From positions 62,001-126,000 of the forward strand of contig CACWKX010000012.1 of assembly GCA_902761585.1 (NCBI GenBank): DNA of 64,000 nt, written 5' to 3'. Below the pieces are notes generated by a model, which made no database searches, had not been told where the DNA came from, and worked only from the letters and a program-made list of their open reading frames with translations. The position numbers were made by a program, and so were the translations under genes. The stretch comes from an uncultured Lachnospiraceae bacterium (GTDB lineage Bacteria; Bacillota; Clostridia; Lachnospirales; Lachnospiraceae). This document shows, one piece after another, positions 28,392 to 36,505 of the stretch. Position 1 is the first letter of the stretch; every line of letters starts with the position of its first letter.

Positions 28392-29282
28392 TTATCGGGG
28401 CACGTTTTTCTCCAGGTAACCGATGAAGTTCCGTTCTGAATCAGTCAGGCTCCGCTTCTTCTGCCAGACAATGTAAAAGTGACGGCTGATGTCTTCATGC
28501 ATCTGATAGACGAGAACCTGTCCGCTGCCGGCCAGATCCCGGACAGAACAGGCAGACATCATTGAGATACCCATTCCGGAGACGATCATCTTGCGGATCG
28601 CCTCCAGATCGTTGGCACAGGCAGCGACATGCAGATCCTCCTTGTGAATATGGTGACGTTCCAGAAAACGATCAAAGTTTTTCTGTGTTCCGGAGCCGGA
28701 TTCACGGAGAATGACAGGTTCCTGGAAAAGCTGCTGCAGGGAGGGCGTGTGGTGCTTCAGCGTCATATAATGCTCATTCACAGGGGTTACAATCAGCAGC
28801 TGATCCCGGCAGATCTCCCGGATGGTGAGCGCAGGATTGTCAGGGACTTCGCCTACGACCGAAAAATCGACTGTTCCATCGAGAACCTGACTGACCGCGG
28901 TATGAGAATCAGATTGCAGGACACGGAAGAAACAGCCGGCATTTTCACTGCGGTACCCAGACAGAATTGGCGGAAGCAGGTAGGAGGAAGGGATTGTAGA
29001 TGCGCCGAGCGTGATCATCTGTCCCATAGAGTCTGAGAGCTTTTCCAGGGCAGTCTGTTCCAGCTCCAGCATGCGGAGGGCGTAGCTGTAAAAAAGCTCC
29101 CCCTTCTCGGTCAGAGTTACCCGCTTTGTTGTCCTTTCCAGCAGATCCACGCCAAGCTCTCTTTCCAAAGCCCTGATCTGGGTGCTGACCGCCGGCTGAG
29201 ACAAATGAACGCGGTTTGCCGCTTCAGTGAACTGCCGCAGCCGCGCAACCTCCACAAAACTTCGAAGCTGTTTCATGTCCAT
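28392..29282 (-). CDS. LysR-family transcriptional regulator
   Basis: The N-terminal winged helix (MKQLRSFVEVARLRQFTEAAN, then LSQPAVSTQIRALERELG) and the periplasmic-binding-like effector domain give a normal length of 296 residues. The start at 29282 has GGAGG nine bases upstream, and a second ATG lies two codons in. It is divergent from the redox protein gene at 29480, with about 200 bases of AT-rich DNA between. LysR regulators usually control the divergent gene, so the redox protein and its transporter are the likely targets. The effector is not evident; the closest named groups I would consider are CysL- or CbbR-like. Confidence 0.9.
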   Translation of the reverse strand: MDMKQLRSFVEVARLRQFTEAANRVHLSQPAVSTQIRALERELGVDLLERTTKRVTLTEKGELFYSYALRMLELEQTALEKLSDSMGQMITLGASTIPSSYLLPPILSGYRSENAGCFFRVLQSDSHTAVSQVLDGTVDFSVVGEVPDNPALTIREICRDQLLIVTPVNEHYMTLKHHTPSLQQLFQEPVILRESGSGTQKNFDRFLERHHIHKEDLHVAACANDLEAIRKMIVSGMGISMMSACSVRDLAGSGQVLVYQMHEDISRHFYIVWQKKRSLTDSERNFIGYLEKNVPR

Positions 29283-29479
29283 CGTGCCTGTCCTCCTGTC
29301 CGGGTATTCTGTCTGAATAAAAATCTGAACGAATCGTCAATTAATAAAGAATAATTATAAATATTATAATAAAAATTTATTATTTGATAAATGCCTTCCA
29401 AATATTTTGATACAATGAAATAAAATCAGATGACTGAACAAGTAAAACAAAGCAATCAATCTAAGGGAGGGATTTTCAG
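29283..29479. promoter_or_regulatory. AT-rich divergent control region between LysR gene and redox protein gene
   Basis: This segment is strikingly AT-rich (29341-29420) in an otherwise GC-rich window and contains overlapping A/T dyads such as ATAATTATAAATATTATAAT. A possible -10, TACAAT at 29411-29416, serves the rightward gene. The best -35, TTGATA at 29384-29389, is spaced 21 bases away, too far for a strong unassisted promoter. This fits activation by the LysR protein. Confidence 0.5.
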
Positions 29480-30022
29480 ATGGTGGAGTATCATGCAGTA
29501 AAAGTCAGTCCGAAGGCCGTACAGAAGCATGCAGAGGATTTGTACAGAGGCGGGTATTTCTGCTGCGAGGCTGTAATGGCCGCAATCCGCAGTGATTTTG
29601 AGGTGAATGTTCCGGAGGAGGTTATCGCGATGGCATCCGGGATGGCAGTCGGTGCAGGGCGCTCAGGCTGTATGTGCGGTGCGCTGAATGGCGGCATTCT
29701 GGCGCTCGGCATGTTCTTCGGACGGACGGAGCAGAACGGGCCGAAGGATCCGAAGGTCAACCACTGTATGGCACTGACGCATGAGTTGCACGACTGGTTC
29801 CGTGAGGCAACTGCGAAGCATGCCGTGTGCTGCAGGGTTCTGACGAGAGGATTCGACATGGGCTGCGGTGAACACAAGGAGCAGTGCATCGCGTTCACTG
29901 GGTTGTGCGCAGGAAAGGTTGCAGAGATACTGTGCCGGGAACTTGGCGTCGAGGACACAGATGACGAGCCGGTCAAAGGGCTCGACAAGCCGTACCTGCC
30001 TCCGAAGAAGGAGGAAGAGTGA
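29480..30022 (+). CDS. C_GCAxxG_C_C family redox protein
   Basis: This 180-residue protein matches the family named for its cysteine pattern. GGYFCCEAV is followed by GRSGCMCGALNGG and then VCCRVLTRGFDMGC and CAGKVAEIL. The motif contains many cysteines that probably bind an Fe-S or other metal centre. Members are often adjacent to or fused with redox enzymes and transporters, and their function is unknown. AAGGGAGGG lies upstream of ATG 29480. The stop overlaps the ATG of the transporter gene by one base, so the two are co-translated and probably act together under the LysR regulator. Confidence 0.8.
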   Translation: MVEYHAVKVSPKAVQKHAEDLYRGGYFCCEAVMAAIRSDFEVNVPEEVIAMASGMAVGAGRSGCMCGALNGGILALGMFFGRTEQNGPKDPKVNHCMALTHELHDWFREATAKHAVCCRVLTRGFDMGCGEHKEQCIAFTGLCAGKVAEILCRELGVEDTDDEPVKGLDKPYLPPKKEEE

Positions 30023-30954
30023 TGAAAAAGTGGTGTCAGAGAATTCCGCTACCTCTCTCGGGTGTGATGCTGGGGATGGCTGCTCTCGGAAATCTGCTGC
30101 AGAGCACCTCGGAAGTGCTTCGCACAATCTGTGGCTGGCTGGCGTTCGGCATGCTGGTGCTGCTTCTCCTAAGGCTGGTCTTCTGTCCTGATCAGATGAA
30201 GGCAGACATGAAGAATCCTGTTCTTGCCGGAATCAGCGGGACCTTTCCAATGGGACTGATGCTGCTGTCGGTCTACGCAAAGCCTTTTATCGGGAAGGCC
30301 GCTTTTATAATCTGGACGCTTGCCATCGCCCTGCATATTGCGCTGATCATCTATTTTACGGTCACCTTCATCTTTCATCTGAAGCTGAAGGATGTATTTA
30401 CTGTGTACTATATTGTCTATGTCGGAATTGTCGTTGCGTCTGTTACAGCACCGGCTTACAATGCCGCTGCATTCGGAAATGGAGCATTCTGGTTCGGATT
30501 CATCTGCTTCCTGTTTCTGTTTGTTCTGGTAACCGTGCGGTACATCCGCATTCCGGTTCCGGAGCCGGCCCGTTCTCTGGCGGTGATCTATGCCGCACCG
30601 CTCAGCCTCTGTGTGGCCGGATATGTCCAGAGCGGGACGCCGAAGTCCTATCCGTTTCTGATGGCAATGGCAGTTGGTGCCAATCTGATCTATCTGGCAG
30701 CACTGGTTCAGGCAGTTCGGTGTCTGAAGCTTCCGTTTTATCCAAGCTGCGCAGCCTTCACGTTCCCGCTGGTCATTACAGCCATTGCGACGAAGCAGAC
30801 GATGATGTGCGCGGCAAAGATGGGACATCCACTGCCCGTGCTTCGGCCGATCGTTGTGGCGGAGACTGTCATCGCAGCCGCGTTTGTCGTGTATGTGTTC
30901 TGCCGCTATATGGCGGTGATCTTCCGGCCACTTTCCAAATCTGAGAAATCCTGA
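30022..30954 (+). CDS. TDT-family (TehA/SLAC1-like) membrane transporter
   Basis: About ten hydrophobic segments fill the 310 residues (for example VMLGMAALGNLL, FIIWTLAIALHIALII, AVGANLIYLAALVQAV), in the pattern of the tellurite-resistance/dicarboxylate transporter family. TFPLVITAIATKQ in the ninth helix is typical. Family members conduct anions such as sulfite, malate, nitrate or chloride. The start ATG 30022 overlaps the preceding stop. The pairing with a Cys-rich redox protein suggests an oxyanion or sulfur-species substrate, which is inference. A long inverted repeat follows at 31053-31107. Confidence 0.75.
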   Translation: MKKWCQRIPLPLSGVMLGMAALGNLLQSTSEVLRTICGWLAFGMLVLLLLRLVFCPDQMKADMKNPVLAGISGTFPMGLMLLSVYAKPFIGKAAFIIWTLAIALHIALIIYFTVTFIFHLKLKDVFTVYYIVYVGIVVASVTAPAYNAAAFGNGAFWFGFICFLFLFVLVTVRYIRIPVPEPARSLAVIYAAPLSLCVAGYVQSGTPKSYPFLMAMAVGANLIYLAALVQAVRCLKLPFYPSCAAFTFPLVITAIATKQTMMCAAKMGHPLPVLRPIVVAETVIAAAFVVYVFCRYMAVIFRPLSKSEKS

Positions 30955-31052
30955 ATGGCCCTGAAAGATCTGCCAGTGATTCTGCAAAGCCGGCAGTCAG
31001 ACTGAGGGGTCAAAGCACGAGCAGGCGGTATACTCAGGACAGACATTTCTAT

Positions 31053-31107
31053 ATAGCCAGGAATGGTTCCGTGCGTGATCAACGGCACACGGACCGTTCC
31101 TGGCTAT
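31053..31107 (+). terminator. Long imperfect hairpin after the TDT transporter
   Basis: ATAGCCAGGAATGGTTCCGTG (31053-31073, 21 bases with one bulge and one G-T pair, shown here as the left arm) pairs with 31088-31107, leaving a 14-base loop. The stem is long enough for a terminator, but only TTTG follows. It may simply end the upstream operon. Confidence 0.55.
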
Positions 31108-31155
31108 TTGCTGTCTGAATACGGATATCCCATGACAGATGTTTTTTGGAAATGC

Positions 31156-31198
31156 TTGACAGGAGGGAATGTATCACCTAAACTGAACAACGTTCAGT
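31156..31198 (+). promoter_or_regulatory. Promoter and overlapping TetR operator
   Basis: TTGACA (31156-31161), 17 bases, then TAAACT (31179-31184) form a promoter. ACTGAAC (31182-31188) and GTTCAGT (31192-31198), separated by three bases, form an inverted repeat overlapping the -10 element. This placement lets the TetR product at 31212 repress its own operon. Confidence 0.75.
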
Positions 31199-31211
31199 AT
31201 GAGGAGCTGCG

Positions 31212-31892
31212 ATGAATACGATTGTCACATCAAGAGAAGAGATTCTGAAAGCGAGCCGGAAGCTTGCGATGGAAAAAGGCTGGAAGGCTGTCAGTATCCG
31301 TTCTGTTGCGGCGGCCTGCGGGGTTTCGGTCGGGTCGATCTACTATTACTTCCCGTCCAAGACGGCGCTTCTGACCGACACAGTAGAGAGCGTCTGGTAT
31401 GAAATCTTCCATGAGCCGGGTGATCCTTCAGTGTTTGAGAATACAGAGCGCTGTGTCAGATGGGTATATGCGCGGATGGAGGCTGGAAGCAGAGAATACC
31501 CGGAGTTTTTTACGCTCCATTCGCTGGGCTTCATGCAGGAAAAAAAGGCTGAGAAGACAGAAGAAGCGGCTGGAGCAGGCTTGGGCGGGAAGACAGAGGA
31601 AGCAGCTGGAGCAGGCTTGGGCTTGGGCGGGAAGGCAGAGGAAGCGGCTGGTACGGCTGACAGCGGAAAGACAGCGGGAACCGAGAGGATGCATCAGACC
31701 TGGCTGCATATTCAGGATGGATTCTGTCAGGTACTGAAGCAAGACAGGAAGGTGCGAAGAGATGCATTTTCCAGCCGGTTTACAGCGGAGCAGTTCGCAG
31801 GAATTCTGTTTTCCCTGATGTTCGCGGCACTGGTGAGGAAAGACTACAATCCGGAACCGGTTCTTGAAGTGGTCCGGAGAACATTGTACTGA
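31212..31892 (+). CDS. TetR/AcrR-family repressor with internal amino-acid repeats
   Basis: The N-terminal DNA-binding domain is typical (TSREEILKASRKLAMEKGW, then SVAAACGVSVGSIYYYFPSK). The ligand domain is interrupted at about residues 114-155 by three near-repeats of EEAAGAGLGGK, encoded by DNA repeats of about 36-40 bases, so the insertion arose by tandem duplication. The total is 226 residues against about 190 for close types. GAGGAG precedes ATG 31212. The operator at 31182-31198 indicates autoregulation, and two small membrane protein genes follow at 31911 and 32581. Whether the ligand pocket still works with the insert is unknown. Confidence 0.85.
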   Translation: MNTIVTSREEILKASRKLAMEKGWKAVSIRSVAAACGVSVGSIYYYFPSKTALLTDTVESVWYEIFHEPGDPSVFENTERCVRWVYARMEAGSREYPEFFTLHSLGFMQEKKAEKTEEAAGAGLGGKTEEAAGAGLGLGGKAEEAAGTADSGKTAGTERMHQTWLHIQDGFCQVLKQDRKVRRDAFSSRFTAEQFAGILFSLMFAALVRKDYNPEPVLEVVRRTLY

Positions 31893-31910
31893 AGAAAAGG
31901 AGAGGTTGCG

Positions 31911-32579
31911 ATGCAGGCAGTAATGGAAACGACATTTGATCTCGTTTATCTGATTTCAGTCATCACCATCGGGATTCTGATGCTCAGAGCGAGCAGTGGG
32001 AAAAGCAGACAGTTCACAATTTTTGGGTGGATGGCCATCATCCTTGGCGGAGGCGATTCCTTCCATCTGATTCCGCGGGTGATCGCACTTTGCACGACCG
32101 GACTTGACCACTATACGGCTGTTCTGGGCGTCGGAAAGGTAGTCACATCTGTGACGATGACGATCTTCTATGTTCTGCTCTACTATGTGTGGTGGGAGCG
32201 TTATCAGATCAGGCAGCACAGGAGCCTGACAGGGATCGTATATCTTCTGGCCGCGGCGAGGATCGTACTCTGCCTTCTGCCGCAGAACCAGTGGACAGCG
32301 GAAAATCCGCCTGAAGGCTGGGGGATCTGGCGGAATATCCCATTTGCCCTGCTCGGTGTGGTTGTCATCATCCTGTTCTTCCGAAGCGCAAGGGGGAGAC
32401 AGGATCTTTCGTTCCGCCATTTGTGGCTGACGATCGTGCTGAGCTTCGGCTTCTACATCCCGGTTGTCCTGTTTGCATCAAGAATACCGCTGATGGGTAT
32501 GCTGATGATCCCGAAGACCTGCGCTTATATGTGGACCGTGCTGATCGGATATAAGGCAATGAGAAAGGAGATCAAATAA
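31911..32579 (+). CDS. Unrecognised polytopic membrane protein (about seven helices)
   Basis: I do not recognise this 222-residue protein. About seven hydrophobic segments are visible: LVYLISVITIGILML, FGWMAIILGG, VGKVVTSVTMTIFYVLLYYVWW, IVYLLAAARIVLCLL, FALLGVVVIILFF, WLTIVLSFGFYIPVVLF and the last near TCAYMWTVLIGY. Conserved-looking polar residues include GGGDSFHLIPR in the second segment, a His in the membrane that could bind a ligand or cofactor. AAAGGAGAGG lies before ATG 31911, 18 bases after the TetR gene, and the DUF2871 gene follows with a one-base gap. All three are probably one operon. Confidence 0.7.
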   Translation: MQAVMETTFDLVYLISVITIGILMLRASSGKSRQFTIFGWMAIILGGGDSFHLIPRVIALCTTGLDHYTAVLGVGKVVTSVTMTIFYVLLYYVWWERYQIRQHRSLTGIVYLLAAARIVLCLLPQNQWTAENPPEGWGIWRNIPFALLGVVVIILFFRSARGRQDLSFRHLWLTIVLSFGFYIPVVLFASRIPLMGMLMIPKTCAYMWTVLIGYKAMRKEIK

Positions 32580-32580
32580 G

Positions 32581-33003
32581 ATGGAGAACCTGAAGAGATA
32601 TATCCATACAGCGATTTTCTACGCTTTGATGGCGATGGCGGGCGGCGTGTTCTACCGGGAGTTTACGAAGTACAATCACTATTCTGGAAGGACAACCCTG
32701 GCTTTCGTCCATACCCATTATTTCATCCTGGGGATGCTGTTCTTCCTGCTCCTGATGGTACTTGAGAAGAGTTTTTCGTTCACAGACCAAAGGACCAGAC
32801 GCGTACTGGCAGCCTATCATGTGGGACTGAATCTGACAGTCGTGATGTTGACTGCACGCGGCATTCTGCAGGTGAAGGAAGCTTCTGTTTCTTCTGCTGT
32901 GAATGCCGCAGTCTCCGGGATGGCAGGAATCGGTCATATCGTATTGTGCGTCTCCCTGATTCTGCTCCTTCTGAGAATCCGGAAGTGTATTTACGCTCAG
33001 TGA
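32581..33003 (+). CDS. DUF2871-type small membrane protein
   Basis: The 140 residues contain four hydrophobic helices and the motif YIHTAIFYALMAMAGGVFYREFTK, which I associate with the DUF2871 family of unknown function. THTHYFILGM-like histidine spacing (FVHTHYFILG) in the second helix may bind a metal or haem, as in some cytochrome-like four-helix proteins; this is inference. It begins two bases after the stop of the preceding membrane protein, with AAAGGAGATC as its ribosome binding site. Its context is the TetR-controlled operon. Confidence 0.75.
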   Translation: MENLKRYIHTAIFYALMAMAGGVFYREFTKYNHYSGRTTLAFVHTHYFILGMLFFLLLMVLEKSFSFTDQRTRRVLAAYHVGLNLTVVMLTARGILQVKEASVSSAVNAAVSGMAGIGHIVLCVSLILLLLRIRKCIYAQ

Positions 33004-33108
33004 TGCTGATGCAGTGGAGCTGAAGCACCTGCATGGATACATCCGGCAGCCAAGGGCTGAAGTCACACAGCTGCAGTGTGGAGCGGGGAACTGAAGCTTT
33101 CTGCAAGG

Positions 33109-34554
33109 CTAGTCATGTATGCGGGGGTATGTGCAGATGGTTTCCTGTGTGAAAGATCTTTTTTCAGCTGCTTTCTCCAGATGATGGATCTCGGATGAGA
33201 CAAACAGAAAGCCTGCTACAGCAGCAATCACATCCGAGATGACAGCAGCCCAGAGCATGGTCACAATACTTTTTGATACGGCTGCGATCACGATGGATGC
33301 AGGGACAAATATGATCACATCTCTCAAGAGCGCCAGAATCGTGGACTTTACACTATTCCCGGCCGCCTGGAGGATGATGGCGGCTGATTTAATATAGCAG
33401 GTCAGGATAATGCCGCCGAGGAAGATGCGGATGCATAACCTGGCATATTCCATATACTCGACGGTATTGTGGCTGCCAAACAGGGAGATGACAAGATCCG
33501 GAGCCAGTTCAAAGATCAAAAAGGCAATGACGCCGACGCCGATCACAAGCTTTGTGATGGACTGCACGGTTTTCTTGACTCTTTGGACATTGCCGGAGCC
33601 GATATTGTAGCCGATGATCGGCTGACCGCCCAGGCTGATGCCGATCACAATCGACACGACAATTCCGAAGACTTTCATGACGATGCCAACCACTGCCAGC
33701 GGGATCACTGCGCCGAAGGCTTTGCCTGTGCTTGCATAGGTCTGATAGCCATACCTTGTCAGCAGATTATTGTTGACAGCAATAATCACAACGATTGACA
33801 GCTGGACGATCAGCGATGCCATCCCAGTCTGGATGATGTTTTTGACCGTCGAAGCCTGCAGACCGACAGATTCCCGGGCGATCCTGAAATTTTTTGCTTT
33901 TCCCAGGTACACAACGCTCATTGCAAACGTGATGACCTGACCGATTACCGTCGCGATAGCGGCTCCCTTCACTCCAAGTCCAAGCGGAAAGATGAATACT
34001 GGATCCAGGACCAGGTTCGCCAGAGCGCCGGCCAGCGTGCACACCATGGCATACCGGGGAGAACCGTCTGCCCGGATTGCACCATTGAGCCCCTGCCCGA
34101 TCATGTAGCAGGGAATTCCCATGCATATGATATGATAGTAATCATTCGCGTACTGGTAACACTCTGCTTCCTCAGGATCCCCACCGAACAGAGCCAGAAT
34201 CTGAGGCTGGAAGAGAAATCCAATCAGACACATTACCAGGGCGGAAACGATCAGCACGATCAAACCATTCCCGATGATCCGGTCCGCCTTTTTTTTGTTT
34301 CCCATGCCGAGTGCAATACTGAATTGAGCTGCAGCGCCATCCCCGACCAGCAGGGCGATACCAAGGGCAAACACAGTAAACGGATAGACAATATTTGTTG
34401 CCGCGTTGCCGTAAGCCCCCGCCGGACTCCAGCCTATGAATATCTGATCGACGATATTGTACAGCGCTGCGACAACCATACTGATAACACAGGGAACAGA
34501 AAACCGTCTGATCAGGGTTCCAATTTTTTCGTGTCCAAGGTCCAGTTCCTTCAT
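33109..34554 (-). CDS. MATE-family multidrug/cation efflux transporter
   Basis: Twelve membrane segments arranged as two similar halves identify a MATE exporter. The N-terminal half begins TLIRRFSVPCVISMVVAALYN with the family motif IVDQIFIG, and GDGAAAQFSIALG lies further on. The start at 34554 is preceded by AAAGGAG with nine-base spacing; an in-frame start at 34578 has no such site. The product is 481 residues. Substrates cannot be predicted. The gene is read leftwards and a strong hairpin at 34582-34625 separates it from the small gene upstream. Confidence 0.92.
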   Translation of the reverse strand: MKELDLGHEKIGTLIRRFSVPCVISMVVAALYNIVDQIFIGWSPAGAYGNAATNIVYPFTVFALGIALLVGDGAAAQFSIALGMGNKKKADRIIGNGLIVLIVSALVMCLIGFLFQPQILALFGGDPEEAECYQYANDYYHIICMGIPCYMIGQGLNGAIRADGSPRYAMVCTLAGALANLVLDPVFIFPLGLGVKGAAIATVIGQVITFAMSVVYLGKAKNFRIARESVGLQASTVKNIIQTGMASLIVQLSIVVIIAVNNNLLTRYGYQTYASTGKAFGAVIPLAVVGIVMKVFGIVVSIVIGISLGGQPIIGYNIGSGNVQRVKKTVQSITKLVIGVGVIAFLIFELAPDLVISLFGSHNTVEYMEYARLCIRIFLGGIILTCYIKSAAIILQAAGNSVKSTILALLRDVIIFVPASIVIAAVSKSIVTMLWAAVISDVIAAVAGFLFVSSEIHHLEKAAEKRSFTQETICTYPRIHD

Positions 34555-34581
34555 CTTTATCACTCCTTTGAAGACCAAAAA

Positions 34582-34625
34582 CAGCCAGAAGCGTAAGTCC
34601 GTAACTGGACTTACGCTTCTGGCTG
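34582..34625 (-). terminator. Perfect 19-bp hairpin, terminator of the 50-residue protein gene
   Basis: CAGCCAGAAGCGTAAGTCC (34582-34600) and its exact complement (34607-34625) flank a 6-base loop. On the minus strand the stem is followed by TTTTTGG, so it terminates leftward transcription from the small gene at 34677-34829 just before the MATE gene. Confidence 0.85.
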
Positions 34626-34676
34626 CTCATTACGCGGATGATTTTATCACATTTGTCTGGGGCATGTAAGCGTTTT

Positions 34677-34829
34677 TTACCTGCGGAATGCTTTCCCGTA
34701 CGTGTCTGTATCTTTCAGAAGAATCAACATCAGGATGGACGGACCGGCAATGACACCAGGCGTCATTCCTTCGACAAACATCTTAAAGGCGCCGCCGATG
34801 AATCCCCCAAATGCTTTTCTGTTATTCAT
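34677..34829 (-). CDS. Small hydrophobic protein of 50 residues, unknown
   Basis: I do not recognise this protein. Starting at 34829 it reads MNNRKAFGGFIGGAFKMF and continues with one hydrophobic segment, PGVIAGPSILMLILL, then a charged tail. AAGGAG eight bases upstream of 34829 is an excellent ribosome binding site, whereas an extension to 34925 has none. A strong terminator follows. The gene is divergent from the arsenic operon and upstream of the MATE gene. The single glycine-rich helix suggests a membrane peptide, perhaps an accessory subunit. Confidence 0.6.
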   Translation of the reverse strand: MNNRKAFGGFIGGAFKMFVEGMTPGVIAGPSILMLILLKDTDTYGKAFRR

Positions 34830-34921
34830 GCGGAAATCTCCTTCTGGTATAAGACGGGAATCTGGGCGACTTCGCAACCAGCCATGACACCGCCAACGTA
34901 TCAGATTAAAAGGCGGTCTTA

Positions 34922-34982
34922 TCACATTGACAAGTAAGAATGTGAGAACTATAATCTTTCACATAGATGAATACGAATGTGA
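34922..34982 (+). promoter_or_regulatory. Arsenic operon promoter with two copies of a dyad operator
   Basis: TTGACA (34927-34932), 17 bases and TATAAT (34950-34955) form a consensus promoter. Two 24-base dyads of the form TCACAT...ATGTGA lie at 34922-34945 and 34959-34982, one over the -35 element and one just after the -10. They are the likely binding sites of the ArsR protein encoded at 36062. Confidence 0.8.
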
Positions 34983-34991
34983 GGGGATCGT

Positions 34992-35996
34992 ATGGGGAAT
35001 TTGATTCAGAACGAAATCCTGGGGCTGAAGTGGCTGAACCGGCTGGTTGGCCGTGCACTATCAGCCATGGGACTGGACTTGTCCGGAAGAGTCGGCGGAA
35101 GCATCCAGTTTTTTTTCTATGATGTCATCAAAATTACAATCCTGCTCTGTGTGCTGATCTTTGTGATTTCGTACATACAGAGCTTTTTCCCGCCGGAGCG
35201 GAGCAGGCAGATCATGGGAAGGTTTCATGGAATCTGGGCCAACCTGATCGGGGCACTGCTCGGGACGGTGACGCCGTTTTGCTCCTGCTCCTCGATCCCG
35301 ATCTTCATGGGATTTACCAGTGCAGGCCTTCCGCTCGGTGTGACATTCTCATTCCTGATCTCCTCTCCGATGGTGGATCTTGGGAGTCTTGTCCTTCTGA
35401 TGGGCATCTTCGGGTATCGGATTGCTCTTGTCTATGTGGCTGCAGGGCTGCTGATTGCGGTATGCGGAGGGACGCTGATCGAACATATGCATATGGAGGA
35501 TCAGGTTGAGGACTTTATCCGGAATGCAAGCTCGGGAGTAGACATTACAGCTCCGGATCTGACCATCCGGGACAGAATGATCTATGCGCGGGATCAGGTT
35601 GCATCGACGCTCCGTAAGGTTTTTCCGTATATCCTCCTCGGAGTCGGCATTGGCGCGGTGATCCACAACTGGATTCCGCAGCATGTGGTCGAGACTGTCC
35701 TGGGCAGCAGAAATCCCTTCGGTGTGATTCTGGCAACACTGGTCGGTGTTCCGATGTATGCGGATATTTTTGGGACTATCCCTGTGGCGGAGGCGCTTCT
35801 GCCTAAGGGCGCGCTGCTCGGAACCGTGCTCAGCTTTATGATGGCGGTCACAACCCTGAGTCTTCCATCGCTAATCATGTTGAGAAAGGCCATCAAACCG
35901 AAGCTGCTTACAGTGTTTATTGTCATATGTATTGCCGGAATCATCATCGTCGGGTATGGATTCAATCTGTTTCAGGGCGTACTGACAGGGATCTGA
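34992..35996 (+). CDS. arsP: ArsP-type permease (organoarsenical efflux family)
   Basis: This 334-residue membrane protein has about eight helices and the family signature TPFCSCSSIPIFMGF at about residues 95-109, where the paired cysteines are thought to handle trivalent arsenicals. GVPMYADIFGTIPVAEAL in the second half repeats the motif. ArsP proteins export methylated or aromatic arsenicals; homologues of unknown substrate also occur, so the substrate is inferred from the context. GAGGGG precedes ATG 34992. It opens an operon with arsR, acr3, a thioredoxin-like protein and arsC. Confidence 0.82.
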   Translation: MGNLIQNEILGLKWLNRLVGRALSAMGLDLSGRVGGSIQFFFYDVIKITILLCVLIFVISYIQSFFPPERSRQIMGRFHGIWANLIGALLGTVTPFCSCSSIPIFMGFTSAGLPLGVTFSFLISSPMVDLGSLVLLMGIFGYRIALVYVAAGLLIAVCGGTLIEHMHMEDQVEDFIRNASSGVDITAPDLTIRDRMIYARDQVASTLRKVFPYILLGVGIGAVIHNWIPQHVVETVLGSRNPFGVILATLVGVPMYADIFGTIPVAEALLPKGALLGTVLSFMMAVTTLSLPSLIMLRKAIKPKLLTVFIVICIAGIIIVGYGFNLFQGVLTGI

Positions 35997-36061
35997 TCCT
36001 GCGGCAAAGGGAAATGACGCAAGGGGAGACAGGCAGCCAGAAAATAAGGAGGTAAGCGTAT

Positions 36062-36460
36062 ATGAATGCAATGGATGCCGCTCTGATCTGCAGAGCACTG
36101 GGGGATTCCAACCGGATCCAGATTGTGGAGCTGTTGATGAACGGGGAAATGTGCGGGTGTCGGCTGCTGGAGCATTTCCAGATTGCACAGCCGACGCTGT
36201 CCCATCATATGAAGGTTCTGGCAGAGTGCGGTCTTGTGAACGGGAGGAAGGAGTGGAAGAATACCTACTATTCCCTGAACTGCGATGTCCTGACCGCATT
36301 TCGTGAATATATTGATCACCTGAACTGCGGGAAAACCTGCAGACAGAAAAGCGAAGACAGAGACTGCTGTGATGAGGAAAATTCAGGGCAAGTCTTACGG
36401 AGCAGGGAGAAAACCACCGGAGGCTGCTGCGATCAGAAGCAGGCAGACCAGTGCAGATAA
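36062..36460 (+). CDS. arsR: ArsR-family arsenic-responsive repressor
   Basis: The winged-helix core is typical: LGDSNRIQIVELLMNGEMCGCRLLEHF, then QPTLSHHMKVLAECGLV. The CxC pair in EMCGC sits in the position of the ArsR metalloid site (ELCVC type). The C-terminal 35 residues add several more cysteines (CGKTC, DCC, GGCC), suggesting an enlarged metal-binding tail. AAGGAGGT lies eight bases before ATG 36062. It should bind the dyads at 34922-34982 and be released by As(III), by analogy with the family. Confidence 0.92.
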   Translation: MNAMDAALICRALGDSNRIQIVELLMNGEMCGCRLLEHFQIAQPTLSHHMKVLAECGLVNGRKEWKNTYYSLNCDVLTAFREYIDHLNCGKTCRQKSEDRDCCDEENSGQVLRSREKTTGGCCDQKQADQCR

Positions 36461-36505
36461 GACCTATTTTGAAGCGAGAAAGGATATAGGGAGGTTGCAG
36501 GAGAG

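Noticed and set aside
31053..31107. A long inverted repeat as a miniature transposon.
   Set aside because: No target duplication or second copy is visible in the window; a terminator-like hairpin is a simpler reading.
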